From assembly GCA_023128875.1 (NCBI GenBank), contig JAGMDB010000126.1, forward strand, positions 1 through 5,507: a stretch of 5,507 nucleotides of DNA, read 5' to 3'. This DNA comes from Dehalococcoidia bacterium (GTDB taxonomy: Bacteria > Chloroflexota > Dehalococcoidia > GIF9 > AB-539-J10). This document shows positions 1 to 5,507 of this stretch, in pieces; the first letter of the stretch is position 1, and each line of letters begins with the position of its first letter. Below the pieces are notes generated by a model, which worked only from the letters and a program-made list of their open reading frames with translations, did no database searches and was not told the DNA's origin. The translations under genes were made by a program, and so were the position numbers.

Positions 1-117
1 ACCGGTCACTGCTGCAGTGTTACTAGCACTACCTGGGTGTTCTCCCCAAACGTTAGCGATAACCGCTTTTGCAAATACCTTTCTCGACAGGGCAACCAGG
101 AGACGTATCCTATTATT

Positions 118-147
118 TTGACATACCTTGCTATTGATACTTATAAT
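118..147 (+). promoter_or_regulatory. Consensus sigma-70 promoter for the MopB oxidoreductase gene
   Basis: TTGACA at 118-123 and TATAAT at 142-147 are both perfect consensus hexamers, separated by 18 bases. Transcription would start near 154, giving a leader of about 30 bases before the ATG at 184. No extended -10 is present and no operator was recognised. The position directly upstream of a large gene supports a real promoter. Such a match suggests strong, activator-independent expression, which is inference. Confidence 0.75.
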
Positions 148-183
148 CAAATTCTCCTGAGACAAACCCTTAAAAGATGAGAA

Positions 184-2409
184 ATGAGTACCCCTGAAAT
201 CCGCGAGGAAATTAAAAAGGCGGGTTGCGCCTTTTGTGCCGGCAATTGCGGTGTACTGGTTCACCTTAAAGACGGCAAAATAACCCGTATAGAAGGCAAC
301 AGAGAGCATAAGTTAACCCTGGGTAAAGTCTGTGAGAGGGTCGGTTACGCCTCAAGGTGGCTCTATCATCCCGACCAGATGATGCACCCGTTGAAGCGAG
401 CGGGAGAACGCGGTGAAGGCAAGTGGCAGAAAATCAGCTGGGAGCAGGCTTTCGATGAAATCGCCGGCAAACTGGGTGATATAAAAGAAAGGTTCGGGCC
501 GGAAAGCCTGGTCGTTACCGAGGGCACGTATAGAAGCGGGGCTTTCTGGATGCGTTCACGGTTTCTCAATCTTTTCGGCAACCCCCAAAACGTAGCTCAT
601 ACCGGAGTTATTTGCCTCCTGAATTGCCACGCCATAGACATGGCGCTTATTGGAGGCTGCTGCAGCCTGGTATCCAATATTTCCCACAGTAACTGCGTGG
701 TTGTCTGGGGACAAAATCCCGCAAGTTCGTTTCCGAGGACAATAGCCAGCATCAAAAAGAGGCGGCGTGGTAAAGGATGCAAGCTCATCGTTATCGATCC
801 CAGGCGTACCAGGACAGCCGAACTTGCCGATATCTGGCTCCAGCTAAGGCCAGGCACCGATGCCGCTCTGGCTATGGGCTGGTTGAACGTTATTATCAAC
901 GAAGAACTCTACGATAAAGATTTTGTCTCAAGATGGACTTACGGCTTCGAACAACTGGCACAACGTGTTCAGGAATACAGTCCCAGGAAGGTTGCGAGAA
1001 TCACCGGCTTGACTGAAGAGCAAATCGTTTCTTCCGCCAGGATGTATGCCACCTCTAAACCTGCCTGTATAGTGCGTGGCGTTGCTTCCGACCAGATAGG
1101 CCGCAATGCCGGCAGAGTAGAACAGGCAAGGGTTATCCTGCGCGCTATCACCGGCAATCTCGATGTAAAAGGCGGCGACCTCATTCCCGGCATCGGGCCG
1201 GAAATAAACGGCAAACGCTTCAGGCGGGAAGTAATTCTTGAGCTAAGCGACAGGTTGCCCCCTGAGCAACGCCCGAAACAAATCGGCGCAGACCGCTTCA
1301 GGGCTATGTCCTGGCAGAGCTACGAACTGACCTCGCCGTACTATGAAAATGCCTTCGGTATACAGGAACTCGTTGGACACCGGGTAGCAGCCTCACCGCC
1401 ATTGACCTGGCGTGCTATTCTAACCGGTGAACCGTATCCGGTAAAAGCAATGATTACCTGGGATAGCAATCCTTTGCTCTGGGCAGCAAATACCAAACTC
1501 GTGTATGAAGCCTTGAAAAGTAAAAACCTGGACCTGCATGTCGTCTGCGATTTCTGGCTGACACCAACAGCGGAGCTTGCCGATTACGTATTGCCGGTTT
1601 CAAGCTGGATGGAGAGACCGCTTTGTTCGACTTTCGAAGACCTGACTGACGTGGTTTTCGGCGGAGGCAGGGCAATTCGACCTCTGGGAGAGCGGAAAGA
1701 CGATTATACAATCTGGCGCGAGCTCGGCATCAGGCTCGGGCAAGAAGGTGACTGGCCATGGGAAACATTCGAAGAAGCGATTGAATACCAGCTTGAACCG
1801 CTGGGGATAACTTATGAAGAATTCGTTAAAGCCGGATTTGTCAGGGGTGCCAGAAAATTTAAAAAATATGAAGAGAAGGGATTTCCTACAGCCAGCGGCA
1901 AGGTTGAATTATACTCCGCGGTATTTGAAAAACTGGGCTATGACCCCTTGCCTTTATACGAAGAGCCGCCGGAAAGCCCGGTGAGCACACCGGAAGTAGC
2001 AAGAGAGTATCCCTTGATTTTAAATACCGGCGGCAGGTTTATGCCGATGTTCCACTCAGAGCACAGGCAATGGGGCACCGGAATGAGAGAGAGGCACCCT
2101 GATCCGCTGACCGATATTCACCCGGATACCGCCCACAAACTAGGTATCAGTGAAGGCGATTGGATATTTATTGAAACAAGGCGAGGAAGAATTAAGCAAA
2201 AGGCACATCTTAACCCTGGCATACTCAGCAACGTGGTGAATTGTGAAGCCAGCTGGTGGTTCCCGGAGATGCCGGGAGCGGAACCTTCCCTCCACGGACT
2301 CTGGGAATCAAATGCCAACGTCCTGACGCTTGATGACCCTGATTGTTGTGATCCGTTGACCGGCGGCTGGTGTAACCGGGCACTGCTATGCCGGGTCTAT
2401 AAAGTCTAA
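184..2409 (+). CDS. Molybdopterin (Mo/W-bis-MGD) oxidoreductase, DMSO-reductase superfamily, cytoplasmic and without partner subunits
   Basis: This 741-residue protein has the full layout of a catalytic subunit of the DMSO-reductase (MopB) superfamily. Cys15, Cys18, Cys22 and Cys50 form a CX2CX3CX27C 4Fe-4S motif, and Arg52 sits where a Lys or Arg usually relays electrons to the pterin. Cys144, in a Thr-Gly-Val-Ile-Cys context, is the likely metal ligand, with Cys148 as an alternative. Pterin-binding stretches include W175-GQNP and D205-PRR. A C-terminal dinucleotide-binding domain runs from about 608 to 735. There is no twin-arginine signal, so it should be cytoplasmic. Length and a cysteine ligand suit the acetylene hydratase, transhydroxylase and polysulfide/thiosulfate reductase-like branches. 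However, the residue after the second cluster Cys is Ala19, where acetylene hydratase has its catalytic Asp, so that reaction is unlikely. No ferredoxin-like or membrane-anchor subunit gene is next to it. The substrate is unknown. The ATG at 184 lacks a strong Shine-Dalgarno but fits the promoter and the family N terminus. Confidence 0.93.
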   Translation: MSTPEIREEIKKAGCAFCAGNCGVLVHLKDGKITRIEGNREHKLTLGKVCERVGYASRWLYHPDQMMHPLKRAGERGEGKWQKISWEQAFDEIAGKLGDIKERFGPESLVVTEGTYRSGAFWMRSRFLNLFGNPQNVAHTGVICLLNCHAIDMALIGGCCSLVSNISHSNCVVVWGQNPASSFPRTIASIKKRRRGKGCKLIVIDPRRTRTAELADIWLQLRPGTDAALAMGWLNVIINEELYDKDFVSRWTYGFEQLAQRVQEYSPRKVARITGLTEEQIVSSARMYATSKPACIVRGVASDQIGRNAGRVEQARVILRAITGNLDVKGGDLIPGIGPEINGKRFRREVILELSDRLPPEQRPKQIGADRFRAMSWQSYELTSPYYENAFGIQELVGHRVAASPPLTWRAILTGEPYPVKAMITWDSNPLLWAANTKLVYEALKSKNLDLHVVCDFWLTPTAELADYVLPVSSWMERPLCSTFEDLTDVVFGGGRAIRPLGERKDDYTIWRELGIRLGQEGDWPWETFEEAIEYQLEPLGITYEEFVKAGFVRGARKFKKYEEKGFPTASGKVELYSAVFEKLGYDPLPLYEEPPESPVSTPEVAREYPLILNTGGRFMPMFHSEHRQWGTGMRERHPDPLTDIHPDTAHKLGISEGDWIFIETRRGRIKQKAHLNPGILSNVVNCEASWWFPEMPGAEPSLHGLWESNANVLTLDDPDCCDPLTGGWCNRALLCRVYKV

Positions 2410-2410
2410 A

Positions 2411-2467
2411 TTCCAGGGACACCATACCAATTAGGCCTACTACAAATTAAGTATTATGTCCCCAGAA
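2411..2467. repeat. REP-like imperfect inverted repeat just after the oxidoreductase gene
   Basis: The left arm (2411-2433) and right arm (2445-2467) are imperfect reverse complements. They share GGGACA/TGTCCC and ATAC/GTAT blocks plus a matching TTC/GAA end, around a short centre containing GGCCTACTAC. From memory, GGGACA-type hairpins of this kind are common near IS200-like Y1 (RAYT/TnpA-REP) transposases, but no transposase is present here. It starts one base after the upstream stop codon and could stabilise or end that transcript. There is no T-run after it, so it is not a classical intrinsic terminator. Confidence 0.6.
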
Positions 2468-2774
2468 TACCACAAATAGCCGCCTTTAAGCGCTAATAAA
2501 TTCAATATCTTTTACCTTTGGTAATCTGGCTCAGAAGACGCCGAAGGGCAAAGAGCTAAGATTCAGAGCATTCCTGAAATGGCTTAGCAATTGCCTTACC
2601 ACCCACGGGGTTCGAGGAACTTAAGCGAACAATTTGGCTGATTGTGTAGTTCTGGAACCTAAGACACGTTGATTAAAGAATAGCTTAATACGGTTTCCCG
2701 ACGTCATCGGTATAAACACGCGGATGTGAGAGCTTGAGTTGCACAAAAAGCCATAAAGTACAATCCGGCAGGGA
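2468..2774. other. Intergenic stretch without a convincing gene
   Basis: About 300 bases with no recognisable protein, tRNA or rRNA. The longest plus-strand reading without a stop is roughly 40 codons, ends near 2623, and resembles nothing known. Small symmetric elements are visible: TTACC-TTT-GGTAA at 2512-2524, and two related palindrome-like units at 2610-2625 and 2649-2663. It may be debris from an insertion next to the REP-like hairpin, but that is inference. Confidence 0.5.
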
Positions 2775-2803
2775 TTGACATTCCTACCTGACGGTCATAT
2801 ACT
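2775..2803 (+). promoter_or_regulatory. Sigma-70 promoter for the zinc-ribbon PilT gene
   Basis: TTGACA at 2775-2780 and TATACT at 2798-2803 are separated by the optimal 17 bases, with one mismatch in twelve consensus positions. Transcription would begin near 2810, giving a leader of about 20 bases that holds the strong ribosome binding site at 2813-2821. This implies the gene is transcribed on its own rather than with the upstream oxidoreductase. Confidence 0.7.
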
Positions 2804-2812
2804 CTGGCTTGT

Positions 2813-2821
2813 GGGGAGGGG
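2813..2821 (+). promoter_or_regulatory. Ribosome binding site that fixes the PilT start
   Basis: GGGGAGGGG lies eight bases before the ATG at 2830. An earlier in-frame TTG at 2809 falls at the predicted transcription start, upstream of this site, so it cannot use it. The ATG at 2830 is therefore the better start. It also places the first zinc-ribbon cysteine at residue 3, as usual for such N termini. Confidence 0.75.
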
Positions 2822-2829
2822 AATCTATC

Positions 2830-4113
2830 ATGAAGTGCCCACACTGCCAGGCTGAGAACCGTAAGGGAGCGGAGTTCTGTGGGACGTGTGGCCAGCCGCT
2901 CCGGCGGGAACTTGTGTGCCCAGGGTGTGGCCATACGAATCCCCCGGGTAACAGCTTCTGCGACAAGTGCGGCCACGCTCTTGTCGAACAGGCACCACCC
3001 AACCAAAGCCCTGAGTCAAAATCCGAGAGTGCTTACATAAAAGTGGAGAAACTTCTTAAACTAATGGTAGATAAACATGCGTCTGATTTGCATCTCAAGG
3101 TGTCAAGCCCACCAGTACTCCGTATTGATGGCGTACTTGTACCACAAGATGATTTACCGCCGCTTACAGCCCCAGATATTGAATCAGCATTTAAACAAGT
3201 TACTACTGACGATCAAAAGATTGCTTTCGCTAGAGAACGTTGTCTAGACATTGCTTGTAGTGTCTCTGGGTTAGCACGATTCCGGCTTAATATACTACAA
3301 CAAAGAGGTACATTGTGCCTTGCTTTTCGTCTCGTACCATTCAAAATCCCCTCTATTGAAGAACTAGAACTGCCCCAAATTTGCAAGGAGCTTGTTATGA
3401 AGCCAAGAGGTCTTATCTTGGTAACAGGTCCTTCCGGTAGTGGCAAGTCAACTACTCTGGCAGCGATGATCAGTCATCTTAATGAGAATGAGAAACGAAA
3501 TGTTATTACCATTGAAGACCCTATTGAATTTCTATACCCTGACAAGAAATGTCTCATCGCACAGCTTGAGCTGGGAAATGATACCAAATCTTTCGCTGCT
3601 GCCTTACCACACACTTTACGCCATGACCCGAATGTAATTGTCATTGGAGAGATGCGTGACTTAGACACAATAAGCACAGCTATCACGGCAGCTGAGACGG
3701 GGCATCTGATTCTTGGCACGCTCCACACAATTGACGCTGTCCAGTCTGTTGCTCGTTTAGTTGATATGTTTCCAAATGGTCAGCAACAGCAAATCAGGCT
3801 ACAGCTGTCACAAGTAATAGAGGCAGTATTATCACAGAGGCTCGTAACCCGTAGTGAAGGAGGTCAGATAGCTGCCGTTGAAATTATGATTGCCAATAAT
3901 GTGATCAGAAGACTCATCCGTGAAGACGAGGCCTTCGAAATACCGGCTAATATAGAGATGAGTATCAAAGAGGGCATGCAAACCCTGGACCAGGCCTTAG
4001 CCGACTTAGTAAGAAGGAACACAGTTACTATTGAAGAAGCCATGATGAAAAGTAGCAATCCGAGAAGATTAAGTGAGTTGCTCCACCACTGTGAAGAGAG
4101 CAGGGTGCGTTAA
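2830..4113 (+). CDS. pilT: Type IV pilus retraction ATPase PilT with N-terminal double zinc ribbon
   Basis: The 427-residue product combines two domains. Residues 1-50 form a double zinc ribbon with CxxC pairs at 3/6, 17/20, 30/33 and 44/47. A Pro/Ser/Glu-rich linker (about 53-68) leads to a full PilT ATPase. That part has the ASDLHL motif at 84-89, Walker A GPSGSGKST at 200-208, the Asp box TIEDPIEF around 227-234, Walker B with GEMRD at 273-277, the His box GHLILGTLHT at 291-300, and a C-terminal RRLIRE segment followed by EGMQTLDQ as in retraction ATPases. PilT forms a cytoplasmic hexamer at the pilus base and powers fibre retraction. Usual PilT proteins have about 345-370 residues; the excess here is the zinc ribbon. 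All catalytic motifs look intact. No other pilus genes are in the window, so it is an orphan or accessory copy. The zinc-ribbon DNA is far richer in G+C than the ATPase part. The gene symbol reflects the ATPase domain only. Confidence 0.92.
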   Translation: MKCPHCQAENRKGAEFCGTCGQPLRRELVCPGCGHTNPPGNSFCDKCGHALVEQAPPNQSPESKSESAYIKVEKLLKLMVDKHASDLHLKVSSPPVLRIDGVLVPQDDLPPLTAPDIESAFKQVTTDDQKIAFARERCLDIACSVSGLARFRLNILQQRGTLCLAFRLVPFKIPSIEELELPQICKELVMKPRGLILVTGPSGSGKSTTLAAMISHLNENEKRNVITIEDPIEFLYPDKKCLIAQLELGNDTKSFAAALPHTLRHDPNVIVIGEMRDLDTISTAITAAETGHLILGTLHTIDAVQSVARLVDMFPNGQQQQIRLQLSQVIEAVLSQRLVTRSEGGQIAAVEIMIANNVIRRLIREDEAFEIPANIEMSIKEGMQTLDQALADLVRRNTVTIEEAMMKSSNPRRLSELLHHCEESRVR

Positions 4114-4130
4114 GACCACTGAATTACCTA

Positions 4131-4150
4131 AAATGCACTTGCATGCATTT
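4131..4150. repeat. Perfect 7-bp inverted repeat after pilT
   Basis: AAATGCA (4131-4137) and TGCATTT (4144-4150) can pair around a six-base loop, 17 bases past the pilT stop. The 3' side reads ATTTCTGT, with only a short T stretch, so it would be a weak intrinsic terminator at best. Its place between converging genes makes a transcript-end role plausible but unproven. Confidence 0.35.
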
Positions 4151-4213
4151 CTGTATGTCAAGTTAGCCGGCGCTGCCACCTTATATCTCTTCAGCAGTGT
4201 TTGTGTATAGTCC

Positions 4214-4236
4214 ACTCCTGCACTTATTTAAGGAGT
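4214..4236. repeat. Small inverted repeat between converging genes
   Basis: ACTCCT (4214-4219) and AGGAGT (4231-4236) can form a six-base-pair stem with an 11-base AT-rich loop. It lies 17 bases beyond the stop of the minus-strand membrane-protein gene and could help end that transcript. No T-run follows on either strand, so this is a weak call. Confidence 0.25.
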
Positions 4237-4253
4237 AACATTAGCTTGCATTG

Positions 4254-4544
4254 TTAACGTCGCTTTTTTAACTGTATAAGAGCAAAAACTATTGCAGAGG
4301 AAACAAAATACCAGAAGATTAAATCTACTACCAGCCCCAGCCATAAAATAGAATATTGGGGGCAATAAACGCAATCCCCACTCCACATGCGAAAGTAAGA
4401 AATTGGAAATCCATAGGCTTCGCATATTAACATTCCTGGAGACAAACAGTCGACCTTATAGAAATATGTAAGACCTAGAAGAATTAGGGTGATTAGGATT
4501 TTTCTCCAATCTGGTTTTAAAAATTGCTTAACTGATTGTTTCAC
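4254..4544 (-). CDS. Small two-helix membrane protein with four cysteines
   Basis: This 96-residue protein begins with a polar, basic stretch containing FLKPDWRK (residues 8-15). A first hydrophobic segment follows (about 16-29), then a polar loop with Cys33, Cys41 and a Cys58-x2-Cys61 pair. A second hydrophobic segment spans about 66-91, and a KKRR tail closes the protein. The charge pattern suggests both ends are cytoplasmic and the cysteine-bearing loop faces outward. The FLKPDWRKI start and LVVDLIFWY second helix resemble a group of small uncharacterised membrane proteins seen in anaerobic bacteria and archaea, recalled but not searched. Function is unknown; the loop cysteines could form disulfides or bind metal. 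The start is GTG at 4544, the only usable start after an in-frame stop at 4557-4559. Its Shine-Dalgarno is poor (AAGG only two bases away). It converges on pilT and is probably transcribed separately from the 4767-5471 gene. Confidence 0.8.
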   Translation of the reverse strand: MKQSVKQFLKPDWRKILITLILLGLTYFYKVDCLSPGMLICEAYGFPISYFRMWSGDCVYCPQYSILWLGLVVDLIFWYFVSSAIVFALIQLKKRR

Positions 4545-4620
4545 TACCTTGCTCTGCTAGAAATCGCCTCATCGCCATTGGATAGCCACTGACTAGGATC
4601 AGAATGTTCTCGGCGTCCCT

Positions 4621-4649
4621 ATTCTATGCTTACAGCTTTTTGACGGCAA
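4621..4649 (-). promoter_or_regulatory. Possible promoter for the small membrane protein gene
   Basis: Read on the minus strand, TTGCCG (4649-4644) and TAGAAT (4626-4621) are separated by 17 bases, with nine of twelve consensus positions matched. Transcription would start near 4614, leaving a leader of about 70 bases before the GTG at 4544. The leader holds a short ATG frame starting at 4578 that overlaps the start of the gene. This would make the gene independent of the one at 4767-5471. Confidence 0.4.
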
Positions 4650-4766
4650 GCCATAGGAGTAAGTTTGGCAAGTGAACAATACGATGTTTTATGCAGTCGC
4701 TTGTCTCGGTCAATGCAAGACGAGGAACTAAACAGAATGGCTTATTGTTTGAGCTAGAAATGAGGT

Positions 4767-5471
4767 TCAAGTCCTCTTGACAAGGCTAAACTCTCGAAAT
4801 ACATTCTGCCAGCCAACAAGATAGAGTGTCGAAAACCTGAGGTCTAACTTCAAGATATTTTCTTTGACAAAAGTGTCCAGGTATCTATCATCCACAGCTA
4901 GTCTGAAAGACAAACCATCGTCAAAGACTATGAGTAACGATGTATTGATGGGATAGTCCTTGCCTGCTTTTCGCTTTGCTGCATCGACAATATTTTTCAG
5001 CTCCTTTGTCGCGACTTCGTCGGCATTGGCAGCCCTGAATGGTGTTGAAATCTGTCTTCCCGTCTTTTTTGTACCTGTTTTGGTAACGGGGCCATGCATG
5101 GGAACGATACCTCGCTTAGCTAATACGCAACGCCTCAGATACTCACTCTCTCCTTCATGAGATTGCGTTATCTCAACATAACTCCGACATGCAGGCTTAC
5201 TTCTTAGGTCGGTTACTACTGCACCGTATTTTTTGCCGATGGTTGGCTGCATAAGTATTTGGTCGGTATTACCAAACTTACGCTGTCCAAATATCGCTAG
5301 CGGATAGACTTCCTCCTCAAATTGCTTTGCAAGTCCCTCATGAAGTATTAGAGTTCTTTCTCCCTCCTCAGTAGACGCAATCTGTTCCCTCTTCCATTTT
5401 ACCCAGCTCAGTAATTCCGAAGGGGTTCGTTTCTTGGTCAATTCCTCTCTGCTGATGCCTTCATTTGACAT
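4767..5471 (-). CDS. Uncharacterised 234-residue soluble protein, possible nuclease-like fold
   Basis: I do not recognise this gene with confidence. The 234-residue product has no signal peptide or membrane segment, so it should be cytoplasmic. Residues 1-50 are charged and probably helical (LLSWVKWKREQ at 20-30). The core holds Asp70, Asp88 and a strand with Y98-VEITQ, then a helix (EYLRRCVLAKRG, 110-121). A Lys/Thr/Gly-rich loop follows (about 129-143), then a helix (151-169). A C-terminal part has a strand LLIVFDDG (179-186) and a strand TLYLVGWQ (215-222). An acidic residue followed by a strand with ExTQ and a helix loosely recalls divergent PD-(D/E)XK nuclease cores, but the usual catalytic Lys is absent, so this is speculation. 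The ATG at 5471 has only a weak upstream GGTTAAG. The stop is TGA at 4767-4769. The frame is uninterrupted and protein-like throughout, so the gene itself is likely real. Confidence 0.75.
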   Translation of the reverse strand: MSNEGISREELTKKRTPSELLSWVKWKREQIASTEEGERTLILHEGLAKQFEEEVYPLAIFGQRKFGNTDQILMQPTIGKKYGAVVTDLRSKPACRSYVEITQSHEGESEYLRRCVLAKRGIVPMHGPVTKTGTKKTGRQISTPFRAANADEVATKELKNIVDAAKRKAGKDYPINTSLLIVFDDGLSFRLAVDDRYLDTFVKENILKLDLRFSTLYLVGWQNVFREFSLVKRT

Positions 5472-5482
5472 GCTTAACCATA

Positions 5483-5488
5483 ATTATA
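5483..5488 (-). promoter_or_regulatory. Possible -10 element upstream of the 234-residue protein gene
   Basis: The minus strand reads TATAAT at 5488-5483. Transcription would start around 5476, giving an almost leaderless message for the ATG at 5471. The matching -35 region would lie at or beyond the window edge, so it cannot be judged. The weak ribosome binding site is in keeping with a very short leader. Confidence 0.3.
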
Positions 5489-5507
5489 CATTGTGACGAA
5501 ATGTGCA

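Noticed and set aside
184..2409. Acetylene hydratase assignment for the MopB enzyme
   Set aside because: The residue equivalent to the catalytic Asp after the second cluster cysteine is Ala19, so only the general family can be supported.
2809..2829. Upstream TTG start for the PilT protein, adding seven residues
   Set aside because: It lies at the predicted transcription start and ahead of the strong ribosome binding site. The ATG at 2830 has proper spacing and suits the zinc-ribbon N terminus.
2704..3019. Several overlapping minus-strand open frames (63-100 codons) across the pilT start
   Set aside because: They are mirror frames of the GC-rich zinc-ribbon coding sequence and promoter region, with no protein-like character of their own.
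4228..4425. Minus-strand open frame of 65 codons overlapping the small membrane protein gene
   Set aside because: It is a shifted-frame shadow. The 4254-4544 frame has the coherent hydrophobic pattern and family-like motifs.
4700..4785. tRNA-like stretch: GAGG-TTCAAGT-CCTC T-arm at 4762-4776, with CTTGTC (4700-4705) able to pair with GACAAG (4779-4784)
   Set aside because: The T-stem has only four pairs, there is no proper D-arm or seven-base anticodon loop, no CCA follows, and it overlaps the 3' end of the 234-residue gene. It is more likely chance.
4960..5160. Plus-strand open frame of 66 codons
   Set aside because: It lies wholly opposite the better-supported 234-residue minus-strand gene and has no recognisable features.

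Overview
The window looks like an accessory stretch of an anaerobic bacterial genome. A large cytoplasmic tungsto/molybdo-bis-MGD oxidoreductase and a zinc-ribbon PilT ATPase recall gene content common in Dehalococcoidia/Chloroflexota and anaerobic deltaproteobacterial lineages. This placement is an impression from protein style, not a search result. Base composition is uneven: roughly 50-58% G+C in samples of the first gene, about 64% in the first 170 bases of the second, about 44% just after that, and near 40% in the small membrane-protein gene (hand counts). That suggests a patchwork rather than one operon.

Layout: bases 1-183 are an edge region with a textbook sigma-70 promoter (TTGACA-18-TATAAT). 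It drives a 741-residue MopB-family enzyme (184-2409, +) that has an N-terminal 4Fe-4S motif and a probable cysteine metal ligand. An imperfect inverted repeat of REP/RAYT type (2411-2467) begins one base after its stop codon. About 300 bases without a convincing gene follow. A second near-consensus promoter and a strong ribosome binding site then precede a PilT-like retraction ATPase with a double zinc ribbon at its N terminus (start best placed at 2830; ends 4113, +). A 140-base convergent gap with two small inverted repeats separates it from two minus-strand genes. These are a 96-residue two-helix membrane protein with four cysteines (4254-4544) and an unrecognised 234-residue soluble protein (4767-5471).

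The genes do not form an obvious pathway. The oxidoreductase lacks electron-transfer or membrane-anchor partners, the PilT lacks other pilus genes, and the two minus-strand genes are separated by 222 bases with a possible promoter between them. The most interesting points are the sharp composition break at the zinc-ribbon/PilT junction, the orphan MopB enzyme resembling acetylene hydratase in layout but lacking its catalytic Asp, the REP-like hairpin, and the unknown 234-residue protein with a possible degenerate nuclease-like core. No complete new multi-gene system is demonstrable here.
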